DNA of 42,944 nucleotides, taken from positions 1 to 42,944 of the forward strand of contig CALUNK010000005.1 of the NCBI GenBank assembly GCA_944321985.1. The letters run 5' to 3'. Within the stretch, counting starts at the first letter, position 1. Each line of letters opens with the position of its first letter. Below are positions 1-6,825 of the stretch, piece by piece. The notes beneath the pieces were generated by a model. The model worked only from the letters and a program-made list of their open reading frames with translations. It did no database searches and was not told the DNA's origin. The stretch comes from Candidatus Methanomethylophilaceae archaeon. GTDB taxonomy: Archaea; Thermoplasmatota; Thermoplasmata; Methanomassiliicoccales; Methanomethylophilaceae. Position numbers and translations under genes: made by a program.

Positions 1-1
1 C

Positions 2-382
2 TTCATGGACGAGCGCAGGGGCCTCGAGATGGACTCCGAGGCGAGCATCAAGGTCCTCGACACGGAGGGCAACATGGAGCAGACCGCCGCGGACGGGAAC
101 GGGCCCGTCAACGCCCTGGACAACGCCCTCAGGAAGGCGCTGGCCAGGTTCTATCCCTCGCTCAACAACGTACGCCTGACGGATTACAAGGTACGCGTGC
201 TCGACGAGAAGTCGGCGACGGCGGCCAGCGTCCGCGTCCTGATGAGAACCACGGACGGGGAGTCCAGCTGGACGACTGTCGGGGTCTCCGAGAACGTCAT
301 CGAGGCAAGTCTTATAGCCCTGATCGACTCGCTGGAGTACGCCCTCATGAAACAGGATCAGAAAACCAAGGTGAACCAATGA
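2..382 (+). CDS. cimA: (R)-citramalate synthase / 2-isopropylmalate synthase, C-terminal regulatory domain (5' end outside window)
   Basis: The visible 126 residues match the C-terminal LeuA-dimer allosteric domain of the citramalate/isopropylmalate synthase family; the TIM-barrel catalytic part lies upstream of the window. The segments [27 protein letters not shown] and LIDSLEYAL are the family hallmarks, and the pattern is closer to CimA than to LeuA. In methanogens CimA condenses pyruvate with acetyl-CoA on the way to isoleucine, and this domain carries feedback control. The reading frame is open to the first base. The TGA stop overlaps the ATG of the next gene (ATGA), so the two are translationally coupled. 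2-isopropylmalate or homocitrate synthase cannot be excluded without the catalytic domain. Confidence 0.82.
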   Translation, partial: FMDERRGLEMDSEASIKVLDTEGNMEQTAADGNGPVNALDNALRKALARFYPSLNNVRLTDYKVRVLDEKSATAASVRVLMRTTDGESSWTTVGVSENVIEASLIALIDSLEYALMKQDQKTKVNQ

Positions 383-651
383 ACAGAACCGTAGTCACAC
401 TCGTAGGGAAAGACCACGTCGGCATCATCGCCACCGTGTGCAACTTCTTCGCGGAGAACAACATCAACATCCTGGACATCAAGCAGACCACCGTCCAGGA
501 GTACATCAACATGATCCTCGTGGTCGACACCACCGGCTACTCCGGCAGCTTCGACTCCCTGGCCGAGGGCCTCGACGCCGTCGGGAAGAAGGTCGGATGC
601 ATCATCAAGGCCCAGCACGAAGAGATCTTCGACATGATGCACAGGATCTGA
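379..651 (+). CDS. UPF0237-type ACT domain protein
   Basis: A 90-residue stand-alone ACT domain of the UPF0237 (MJ1558-like) family. The N-terminus [16 protein letters not shown] is the typical glycine-rich turn and first helix, followed by the [10 protein letters not shown] strand, and the protein ends soon after the second beta-alpha-beta unit. Such ACT modules bind amino acids or similar small ligands as dimers and regulate enzymes; the partner here is unknown. It overlaps the upstream synthase gene by four bases and is followed five bases later by the UPF0210 gene, an arrangement found in many archaea and Firmicutes where these two families are adjacent. It probably senses a ligand for, or regulates, the UPF0210 protein. 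Confidence 0.9.
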   Translation: MNRTVVTLVGKDHVGIIATVCNFFAENNINILDIKQTTVQEYINMILVVDTTGYSGSFDSLAEGLDAVGKKVGCIIKAQHEEIFDMMHRI

Positions 652-655
652 TCCG

Positions 656-2020
656 ATGGTCGAGCTCAAAGAGGTGTTCGAGACCTACGAGATGGTCTCG
701 CATGAGAACCTTGACGTCAGGACGATCACGATGGGGATCAGCCTGCTGGACTGCATCGACCCCGACCTGGACAGGCTGTGCAGGAAGATCTACGACAAGA
801 TTACCACCCTGGCGGCGGACCTGGTGCAGGTCGGCGACGAGATCGGCCTGGAGTACGGGGTCCCCGTCATCAACAAGAGGGTGTCCGTCACCCCCATCGC
901 CATCGTCGGAGGGGCCGCGTGCAGGATCCCGGGGGACTTCGTGAAGATCGCGAAGACGCTGGACGAGGCCGCCAAGAAGATCGGCGTGAACTTCATCGGA
1001 GGATACTCCGCGCTGGTCCAGAAGGGCATGACCACGGCCGACAGGAACCTCATCGAGTCCATCCCCCAGGCGCTCGCCTGCACCGAGAGGGTCTGCTCGT
1101 CCATCAGCCTCGGCTCCACGAGGACCGGCATCAACATGGACGCCGTGAGGCTCATGGGCGACATCGTCGTCAAGACCGCCGAGGCGACCAAAGACGCGGA
1201 CTCCATCGGATGCGCCAAGCTCGTGGTGTTCTGCAACCCGCCCGACGACAACCCGTTCATGGCGGGCGCCTTCCACGGTGTGACCGAGGCGGACTGCGTC
1301 ATCAACGTCGGGGTCAGCGGACCCGGCGTGGTCAAGACCGCCCTGTCGAAGGTCCGCGGGGAGAGCTTCGAGGTCATGTGCGAGACGATCAAGAAGACGG
1401 CGTTCAAGGTCACCAGGGTCGGACAGCTGTTCGCCAAGGAGGCTTCGAAGAGGCTCGGCGTCCCGTTCGGAATCGTCGACCTCTCCCTCGCGCCGACGCC
1501 CGCGGTCGGGGACAGCATAGCCGACATCATCCACGAGATGGGCATGGAGTACGCGGGGGCCCCCGGGACCACCGCGGCACTGGCGATCCTGAACGACCAG
1601 GTCAAGAAGGGCGGCGTGATGGCGTCGTCCTACGTCGGCGGACTCAGCGGCGCGTTCATCCCCGTGACGGAGGACAGCGCCATGGCGGAGGCGGCCGAGA
1701 TAGGCGCCCTCACGCTCGAGAAGCTCGAGGCGATGACCTGCGTCTGCTCCGTGGGGCTCGACATGATAGCCATCCCGGGCGACGTGCCGGCCACCACCAT
1801 CGCCGGGATCATCGCGGACGAGATGGCCATCGGCATGGTGAACCAGAAGACCACCGCGGTCAGGGTGATACCCGTCATAGGCAAGGGAGTGGGCGACAGG
1901 GCCCAGTTCGGCGGACTCCTCGGGGACGCGACGATCATGCCCGTCAACAGGTACGGCTGCGCCGACTTCGTCAACCGCGGCGGAAGAATCCCCGCGCCCA
2001 TACACAGCTTCAAAAACTGA
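656..2020 (+). CDS. UPF0210 / DUF711 (PFL-like) family protein
   Basis: A 454-residue protein of full family length. Recognisable segments are the N-terminal METVSHEN-like start ([21 protein letters not shown]), the [11 protein letters not shown] stretch, [14 protein letters not shown], and the C-terminal glycine-rich end with [19 protein letters not shown]. The family is structurally related to pyruvate formate-lyase-type barrels, but its reaction is not known. The start is the ATG five bases after the ACT gene, so the three + strand genes form an operon. The gene ends with TGA and faces the convergent chloride-channel gene; a short GCCC/GGGC inverted repeat near 2032-2043 lies between them. 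Confidence 0.9.
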   Translation: MVELKEVFETYEMVSHENLDVRTITMGISLLDCIDPDLDRLCRKIYDKITTLAADLVQVGDEIGLEYGVPVINKRVSVTPIAIVGGAACRIPGDFVKIAKTLDEAAKKIGVNFIGGYSALVQKGMTTADRNLIESIPQALACTERVCSSISLGSTRTGINMDAVRLMGDIVVKTAEATKDADSIGCAKLVVFCNPPDDNPFMAGAFHGVTEADCVINVGVSGPGVVKTALSKVRGESFEVMCETIKKTAFKVTRVGQLFAKEASKRLGVPFGIVDLSLAPTPAVGDSIADIIHEMGMEYAGAPGTTAALAILNDQVKKGGVMASSYVGGLSGAFIPVTEDSAMAEAAEIGALTLEKLEAMTCVCSVGLDMIAIPGDVPATTIAGIIADEMAIGMVNQKTTAVRVIPVIGKGVGDRAQFGGLLGDATIMPVNRYGCADFVNRGGRIPAPIHSFKN

Positions 2021-2072
2021 AACCAGGGCGGTGCCCGCATGGGCATCCCCCGCACTTCCATTACGACTGGGG

Positions 2073-3335
2073 TCAGGCCCCGTCCTTCTCGGCTACCTCT
2101 TCCTCGGTCTCCTTCGCCCATGAGGGCAGGGGCACGTGCGAACCGACGAACGCGGCGAGCAGCATCGGGATCGCGGCGAGCAGCGGGAAGCAGAGGAACA
2201 GCAGCAGCACCGCCATCAGCGGCCTGCGCATCACGCCCCCCACCAGGGCGGCGGTCACCGTGCACAGGCAGAACACCGGGTCCACCCCCGACAGGAGGGC
2301 CATCCCGTACCCTATCGAGATCCCCGCGAATATGACCGGGAAGAAGTGGCCTCCGCGCCACCCCATGTTGACGCACATCGCGGTGATCAGGATCTTGAGG
2401 AACCCCGTGACCAGGAGCAGCGCCGCCCCCATTCCCATCCAGAGCCCGTCCAGCTCCACCGCCTGCGACTCCCCGGAGAACATGGTGAACGGAAGAATGA
2501 CTCCGCAGACTCCGAGGACAGCCCCTGCGGCGATCGGCTTGATCAGCGGCCTGTCCCCGATCCTGTCGGAAACACGGGACAGCAGCGCATCGGAGACGCA
2601 GAACAGCCAGCCCGCGGCCGCCCCCACCGCGATCAGCGGGAGCACCCAGAGAACCTCCTCCGTGCCTATCGACTCCCACTCGTAGTGGGGCAGCGGCAGA
2701 CCGCCGCCGACGAAGTGCGTGAGTGTCAGCATCGCCGCCAGCGCACCTGCGATGGCGCATGCGTACACGACGGCCCTGGCCCATCTCGACAGGGGCTGAG
2801 GCTCCGCGTTCTCCGACTAGCGGCCGCCGATCCCCGCCGCGAACCCGTACAGGGGCGCGGTGAACAGGGCAGAAAGCGTCGCGGTCACCCCGGCCTCCGA
2901 TAGCTCCCTGAAGTCGGAACCGAAGCGCTTCATCCTGTCGCTCACCCATGAGCAGAGGCCGGCGATGACCCCCGTGAGCCCGGCCTCCGGTCCCACGGAC
3001 CCGCCGAAGACCAGCGGGAGCACTGCCGCGACAGATATCCTTCCGAGATTGTCGTACTCGTAGCGGCCGTCGCGCTTGACCTTGGCCATGACGGTCCTGA
3101 GGTCCTCGGGGTAGCTCCCGTAGCGCCTGGCGAACAGCCCGATGACGATGCCTCCGACGATACACATCAGGATCGGGTAGAAGCGCCCGAACCAGGACGA
3201 GAGGCGCTCCCATATCAGCACGAGACCCGCGTCCATGACGTATAGGACGAGCCACACGAAGGCCCCTGCGATGACTCCGGTGAGAACCACCGAAACCAGG
3301 AACGCCAGACGGTTGACAAATCTCGCACGGTCCAC
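2073..3335 (-). CDS. CLC-family chloride channel interrupted by one in-frame TAG (possible pyrrolysine codon)
   Basis: Two adjacent minus-strand open frames form one CLC protein of 420 residues separated only by a TAG at 2817-2819 (codon 173), in the same frame. The N half has the GGSVGPEAG motif (the position of the gating glutamate is occupied by V, as in YfeO-like channels), and the C half has the GGHFFP anion-binding motif. About ten hydrophobic helices are visible. The TAG falls in a hydrophilic loop (GIGGR-TAG-SENAEPQP) between membrane helices, and neither half shows frameshifts or other stops. The start chosen is GTG at 3335, preceded by GAGGT eight bases upstream. It is either read through with pyrrolysine inserted, or a very young pseudogene, or truncated with the C half made separately from GTG at 2768. 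Confidence 0.78.
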
Positions 3336-3509
3336 TGGGATCAACCTCGAAACTCTGAACGGATACCTCTGATATGAATCCTGCAGACGCACATGGGAAT
3401 CGGACCCCTGGACCGGGACTCGGCCTTGGATCGAAAGTCGAAGAAGAATGGAAAAAGGGGATTTTGGCACCGAAGTGCCCAGAGCCAGAGCTCAGAAAGA
3501 GGCGCAAGG

Positions 3510-3683
3510 TGGGGGCAGAGGGATTTGAACCCCCGTCAGCGGGTTTCCACTACGAGGGGAGCTACCCCTCGCGGAATCAATGAGTCATCGCTCCAGTTAG
3601 TCATCAACTACTGTCAGCAAACCCATTTTCAATCACTCTCAATAACTGGAGCCCGCCAGTCTGCCAGGTTAGCCTATACCCCC
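3510..3683 (-). tRNA. trnW: tRNA-Trp (CCA) with 101-nt intron after position 37
   Basis: The acceptor stem pairs GGGGGTA (3683-3677) with TGCCCCC (3517-3511), with discriminator A at 3510. The anticodon stem GCGGG (3656-3652) pairs with CCCGC (3543-3539) and the loop is CTCCAG plus A38, giving anticodon CCA (3649-3647). The T arm is GGGGG-TTCAAAT-CCCTC. The D stem has a C-A mismatch at 12-23 in this reading. The exons are split after G37, the canonical archaeal tRNA-Trp intron site. CCA is not fully encoded at the 3' end. The gene is transcribed together with or downstream of L41e and tRNA-Arg on the minus strand. Confidence 0.93.
3545..3645 (-). ncRNA. tRNA-Trp intron with box C/D guide features
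   Basis: The 101-nt intron contains box-like elements in the order C (GTGATTGA, 3636-3629, imperfect), D' (CTGA, 3617-3614), C' (TGATGA, 3606-3601) and a variant D (ATGA, 3588-3585). Upstream of D', GGGTTT (3624-3619) pairs with AAACCC at the 3' splice region, putting C39 opposite the fifth base from the box. Upstream of D, TAACTGGAGC (3599-3590) pairs perfectly with GCTCCAGTTA (3652-3643), putting C34 opposite the fifth base. Positions 34 and 39 are exactly those methylated through the Haloferax and Pyrococcus tRNA-Trp introns. Both duplexes use intron bases, so guiding would act on the unspliced precursor. Confidence 0.8.
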
Positions 3684-3707
3684 GGTGAGTGTGATAGCGA
3701 GTAGCGA

Positions 3708-3815
3708 TCACTTCTTGCGCATCTTTGCTGCTCTCTTTCTTCTTCTCATTTTCTTCTTGCGCCATTTCCAACGCTGGTTGCCGCGTTTCTTCCAGGCGCG
3801 CGAGCTTCTCTTCAT
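3708..3815 (-). CDS. rpl41e: Ribosomal protein L41e
   Basis: A 35-codon gene for a protein made almost entirely of Arg, Lys and Trp (MKRSSRAWKKRG, then WKWRKKKMRRRKRA), ending MRKK. This is the archaeal/eukaryotic large-subunit protein L41e, the smallest ribosomal protein, here with a short N-terminal extension. The ATG at 3815 is preceded by AGGAAGG at a good distance. It lies between tRNA-Arg and tRNA-Trp on the same strand, so all three probably share a transcript. The longer overlapping frame on the same strand is a shadow. Confidence 0.9.
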   Translation of the reverse strand: MKRSSRAWKKRGNQRWKWRKKKMRRRKRAAKMRKK

Positions 3816-3858
3816 GATGGTTCCTTCCTTGAATGAGCCGTGAGGCGTGCATCCTTGG

Positions 3859-3933
3859 CGGGCCCGCCGGGATTCGAACCCGGGGCGTCTGGCTTAGAAG
3901 GCCAGCGCTATATCCTGGCTAAGCCACGAGCCC
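3859..3933 (-). tRNA. trnR: tRNA-Arg (TCT)
   Basis: The acceptor GGGCTCG (3933-3927) pairs with CGGGCCC (3866-3860) with one G-T pair, discriminator G at 3859, and an encoded CCA at 3858-3856. The anticodon stem CTGGC/GCCAG closes the loop CTTCTAA, giving anticodon TCT, which reads AGA. The T arm is CCGGG-TTCGAAT-CCCGG. No intron. A TATA-like box lies 30 bases upstream. Confidence 0.96.
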
Positions 3934-3958
3934 ACTCTCACCCCTCATTTACTCATAC

Positions 3959-3967
3959 AATTTAAAG
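3959..3967 (-). promoter_or_regulatory. TATA box for tRNA-Arg / L41e / tRNA-Trp
   Basis: On the minus strand CTTTAAATT lies about 30 bases before the tRNA-Arg 5' end, the normal archaeal TATA spacing. It overlaps the gap after the 198-residue membrane protein gene and would drive the stable-RNA/L41e transcript. Confidence 0.6.
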
Positions 3968-3988
3968 CTTCTCGTATCCAGACTGATC

Positions 3989-4585
3989 TCACACCGTGAT
4001 GGCGCTCGTGTCGATGTAGTCCATGATGGACCCGTATCCCATGTACATGAATCCCGCCTCGACGACGCAAACAATGCCCAGGACGAGCAGGAGAGGCCAC
4101 CAGTTGAGGATCTTTCCGAAAAGCTTCACTATCGATTCCGCGAAGTTCAGCACCATGTACACAACAGCCCCACAGAGGAACGCCGCTATTATCCTCGGCC
4201 ATCCCTCCGAGAGGAACGTCATGTCTACAGAGTCGAAGAGCATGTACCCCTCGAATCCGGCGAACGATATGTACACCAGCACCATGACCATGAGTGCGAA
4301 TATCACCGCGAAATGAACCTCGCGGAACGGCCTTATAACCAGCGCGAATCCGGCCACCGCCACGAAGACGGACGTCACCATCCGCCACTCGCCGTACATC
4401 GTCATCGACTCATAGAGCATGATGACACCGAAAATCAGGCCCAGGAACATCATGAACTTGTACGTCAGGGAATCCTTGTCCTTGATGTAGCAGATCACGA
4501 TGAGAATGGCCAGGATGCCTCCTATGAAGAGCATCGTCTCCGGCAGATGCCCCTCGATCCAGGATGCGATCTCCGTTGATTCCAT
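3989..4585 (-). CDS. Small polytopic membrane protein, unknown function
   Basis: A 198-residue protein with about six hydrophobic helices (around residues 17-34, 42-60, 66-85, 89-110, 130-150 and 160-182), few charged residues outside the loops, and no motif I recognise. The N-terminus MESTEIASWIEGHLPE is short and acidic. A TATA box (TTATATA, 4608-4614) stands 26 bases before the ATG, so the message is probably leaderless. It is monocistronic by spacing. It may be a transporter fragment or structural membrane protein; I cannot assign a family. Confidence 0.75.
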   Translation of the reverse strand: MESTEIASWIEGHLPETMLFIGGILAILIVICYIKDKDSLTYKFMMFLGLIFGVIMLYESMTMYGEWRMVTSVFVAVAGFALVIRPFREVHFAVIFALMVMVLVYISFAGFEGYMLFDSVDMTFLSEGWPRIIAAFLCGAVVYMVLNFAESIVKLFGKILNWWPLLLVLGIVCVVEAGFMYMGYGSIMDYIDTSAITV

Positions 4586-4607
4586 GAGGGGTGGATGCTG
4601 GTGTATG

Positions 4608-4614
4608 TATATAA
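4608..4614 (-). promoter_or_regulatory. TATA box of the membrane protein gene
   Basis: TTATATA on the minus strand, centred 26 bases upstream of ATG 4585. This places the transcription start at or within a few bases of the start codon (leaderless mRNA). Confidence 0.6.
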
Positions 4615-4633
4615 GAATGGAAGAGGAGCTTCC

Positions 4634-4653
4634 GCCCCGTCGTCAGACGGGGC
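4634..4653 (-). terminator. Hairpin after the flavin-binding protein gene
   Basis: GCCCCGTC-GTCA-GACGGGGC is a perfect 8-bp stem with a 4-base loop, seven bases after the stop at 4661. It lies between two minus-strand genes and fits a transcription terminator or 3'-end stabiliser. Confidence 0.6.
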
Positions 4654-4660
4654 GTTGGGA

Positions 4661-5059
4661 TCATGCGATCTTCTTTCCGGCGTTGGGTCCAGCGCCCTCG
4701 TCGTAGACGGCGACGACGTCGAACATCCAGAGAGCCTTGGCGTGGAGGTTGACACCGGCGAGCATCTCGTTCATCTGAGCGAGAGCGTCCCCGCTGTCGA
4801 AGCGGACGGGATTCTCGACCTGGATCTCATATGCCTTAGGCCCGGCGTTGATCATGAACGCGGCCTTGCCATTCTCAGCCAGGTACTCGGCGGACCTCTT
4901 CATGAGGACCTCTCCGACGACCATCTTGCCCGGGGCGGGGCAAGCGATGGTCCCGCACACGATGGCGTGGGGCTGTCCAGCCTTGTTGGCGGTGACCAGG
5001 GCCTTCACAGTACCCTTGGCGTTCATAATCTCCATTACTTCTGCAGGTATGTCTACCAT
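4661..5059 (-). CDS. Pyridoxamine 5'-phosphate oxidase-like (FMN-binding split barrel) protein
   Basis: A 132-residue single-domain protein. The N-terminal pattern VMEIMNAKGTVKALVTANKAGQPHAI is the first helix and strands of the PNPOx-like split barrel, which usually binds FMN or F420 and reduces or oxidises a small substrate. The family is larger than this domain's known enzymes, so the substrate is unknown. ATG 5059 is preferred over the GTG at 5068 because GGGTG lies six bases before the ATG. The promoter has a TATA box at 5091-5100 and a palindrome directly behind it at 5104-5123. Confidence 0.8.
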   Translation of the reverse strand: MVDIPAEVMEIMNAKGTVKALVTANKAGQPHAIVCGTIACPAPGKMVVGEVLMKRSAEYLAENGKAAFMINAGPKAYEIQVENPVRFDSGDALAQMNEMLAGVNLHAKALWMFDVVAVYDEGAGPNAGKKIA

Positions 5060-5090
5060 TTTTTGCACCCGTCATGTAATTGATGCTACG

Positions 5091-5100
5091 GTATTTATCC
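5091..5100 (-). promoter_or_regulatory. TATA box of the split-barrel protein gene
   Basis: GGATAAATAC on the minus strand, about 35-40 bases before ATG 5059, leaving a leader of roughly ten bases that contains the GGGTG ribosome binding site. Confidence 0.55.
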
Positions 5101-5103
5101 CGT

Positions 5104-5123
5104 CGGTATCCGACCGGATACCG
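5104..5123. promoter_or_regulatory. Perfect palindrome adjoining the TATA box
   Basis: CGGTATCC-GACC-GGATACCG, 8-bp arms with a 4-base spacer, immediately upstream (minus-strand sense) of the TATA/BRE region of the split-barrel gene. Position suits an activator or repressor site. No gene ends here on either strand, so a terminator is less likely. Confidence 0.45.
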
Positions 5124-5282
5124 TGCGCCCTTTTCATATGATGTGGCTCATCTGGAATGGACATAGATATTATGTTTTAAATGACACAACTAGACTTATA
5201 AAATGAATATGCATTCGAATCGATTTCGTACAAAAACCCCATGTGCGATTAGTTCGAAAGATCCTCCGTTTACACAGAGGAG

Positions 5283-6146
5283 TTGACGTTCAACGTTCTA
5301 TGCGACATGGTTCCGTTTCATAAGTCTGATGACATCGCCGGGATGCGCGGGAAGGACGGCTTCCCCACGGTGCTCGCACTTCTGCTGTCGGACCAGTGCC
5401 CGTACGGCATCACCGTGGTCGGGCCGGAGGGAGGATCCAAAAGAGCCTCCGGTTCGGTCCTGACCATCCTGGACAGAACAAAAGACATAGTTAACTCGTA
5501 CAACTGCAAGTCCGTCGTGAACGGCTCGAGAAATCCTGTCGATAGATTCCCCCGTCCAGCAGTCAGGGAGGCCATACTAAATGCGATCGCTCACCGCGAC
5601 TACTCGGTGCCGGACGACATCCTGGTCACCGTCACGGACGAACGCATCTCGGTGACGTCCCCCGGGTCCGCCCACAGGAGGGGCGACGGGATACGCAACC
5701 CCCTGCTGGTCTCGGCACTGGAGCTCTACAGAATCAAAGGCTACAGCAGAGACGGCATCGCCTCCATACGCAAGAGCTACTCAAGGTCCGGGTACGAACC
5801 GAGGATAGTCACGGGCAGGAGTTCGTTCCTGGTGGTTCTGCCTGCCGTCAGGGAGGTCCGCGGATACTACCAGTCGAAAGTGGAGAGGATCACCGAGTAC
5901 ATGTCCGTCCACGGCGGCGTGACCTCGGAGGAGATCGAGAAACTCCTGAAGGTTTCTAGGACATACACATTCAAGATAATCAGCCACATGGAGTCGGACG
6001 GGATCATCTTCAGCCTGTACGGCGGCAAGATGCGCAGGTACTTCCTCTGCCAGAAAAGGAGCCGCGGGCATGAGCGAAGTGCAAAACTGACAGATAAGAT
6101 ATCATGGATGAGCCCGATTCCCCCGGCAGTGATACTGTGGACATAA
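5283..6146 (+). CDS. HATPase_c_4 / winged-helix regulator (COG2865-like), N-terminally truncated
   Basis: The middle carries PRPAVREAILNAIAHRDYS, the signature of the HATPase_c_4 domain found in COG2865 regulators, and the C-terminus (from about residue 200) is a winged helix (ITEYMSVHGGVTSEEIEKLL). Full-length relatives start with a schlafen-like AlbA_2 domain of about 110 residues, which is missing here: the upstream 180 bases are promoter DNA of the divergent gene. The recorded start is TTG at 5283; an in-frame ATG at 5241 is separated from it by TAG at 5250-5252. The stop TAA overlaps an ATG in frame with marC. Probably a decayed or diverged regulator; a role in defence or transcription is possible but unproven. 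Confidence 0.55.
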   Translation: MTFNVLCDMVPFHKSDDIAGMRGKDGFPTVLALLLSDQCPYGITVVGPEGGSKRASGSVLTILDRTKDIVNSYNCKSVVNGSRNPVDRFPRPAVREAILNAIAHRDYSVPDDILVTVTDERISVTSPGSAHRRGDGIRNPLLVSALELYRIKGYSRDGIASIRKSYSRSGYEPRIVTGRSSFLVVLPAVREVRGYYQSKVERITEYMSVHGGVTSEEIEKLLKVSRTYTFKIISHMESDGIIFSLYGGKMRRYFLCQKRSRGHERSAKLTDKISWMSPIPPAVILWT

Positions 6147-6736
6147 TGGCCCTCGCATCCGTCACGCTGTCGATATTCCTGGTGATGAATCCGTTCTCGA
6201 GCATACCCACGTTCCTGTCGATCACCAACGGCGTGGACGGGGACACCATGAGGAGGTACGCCAACCGCGCGGTGGTGGTCGCAGGCGTCCTGCTGTTCGT
6301 GTTCGTGTTCATCGGGTCACCATTGATGTCCATCTTCGGGGTCACCATGGAGAGCTTCAGAGTGGCCGGTGGGATCATCCTGATCATGATGGGCGCAGAG
6401 CTGGTCTTCGGCCTCAAGCTGAACAAGGTGGAGAACGAGAAGGACGCACCCTGGATCATCGTGGCGACTCCCATCATGACCGGTCCCGGGGTTATAACGG
6501 CGGCCATCCTGTTCACGCAGGGATACGGGTACGCACTCGTAGTCCTGGCCGGCGTCATCGCCCTTGCCGCCACCTGGGCCCTGCTGCGCATCGCCCCGTC
6601 CATCGTGAAGGTCGTCGGGATCAACGCGCTCAACATAACGTCAAAGATCGTCGGACTCCTCCTAACAGCTCTGGGAGTGGAGTACATGCTCCAGGGCGCC
6701 AACGAATGGGTCGCGATGTACTGGGGCGGGATCTGA
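6104..6736 (+). CDS. MarC family integral membrane protein
   Basis: A 210-residue protein with six predicted helices. The family hallmarks are visible: NPFSSIPTFLSIT near the N-terminus, a G-G-I-L-IMMGAEL helix, and TPIMTGPGVITAAILF in the middle, the duplicated proline/glycine-rich motif of MarC. MarC proteins are conserved inner-membrane proteins whose transport role is still unclear. The start at 6104 overlaps the regulator gene by 43 bases; an in-frame ATG at 6146, joined to the preceding TAA as TAATG, would give a 196-residue protein and is a good alternative, since the first membrane helix begins there. Confidence 0.9.
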   Translation: MDEPDSPGSDTVDIMALASVTLSIFLVMNPFSSIPTFLSITNGVDGDTMRRYANRAVVVAGVLLFVFVFIGSPLMSIFGVTMESFRVAGGIILIMMGAELVFGLKLNKVENEKDAPWIIVATPIMTGPGVITAAILFTQGYGYALVVLAGVIALAATWALLRIAPSIVKVVGINALNITSKIVGLLLTALGVEYMLQGANEWVAMYWGGI

Positions 6737-6825
6737 CGCCGCGGAGGCGCCGTCCGAGGGTCCCGCGCGTATGCGCGGACGCATAACATAATAAGGTGCC
6801 CCGTTTCTCGAAGGGCGGACTTCCC

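Noticed and set aside
605-2005. Long minus-strand open frame opposite the UPF0210 gene
   Set aside because: Shadow of the real gene: compositionally biased D/H/R/G-rich translation with no recognisable motif, caused by high GC at third positions.
3604-3852. 82-codon frame over L41e and the tRNA-Trp intron
   Set aside because: It is out of frame with L41e and runs through a tRNA gene; the 35-codon L41e frame explains the region.
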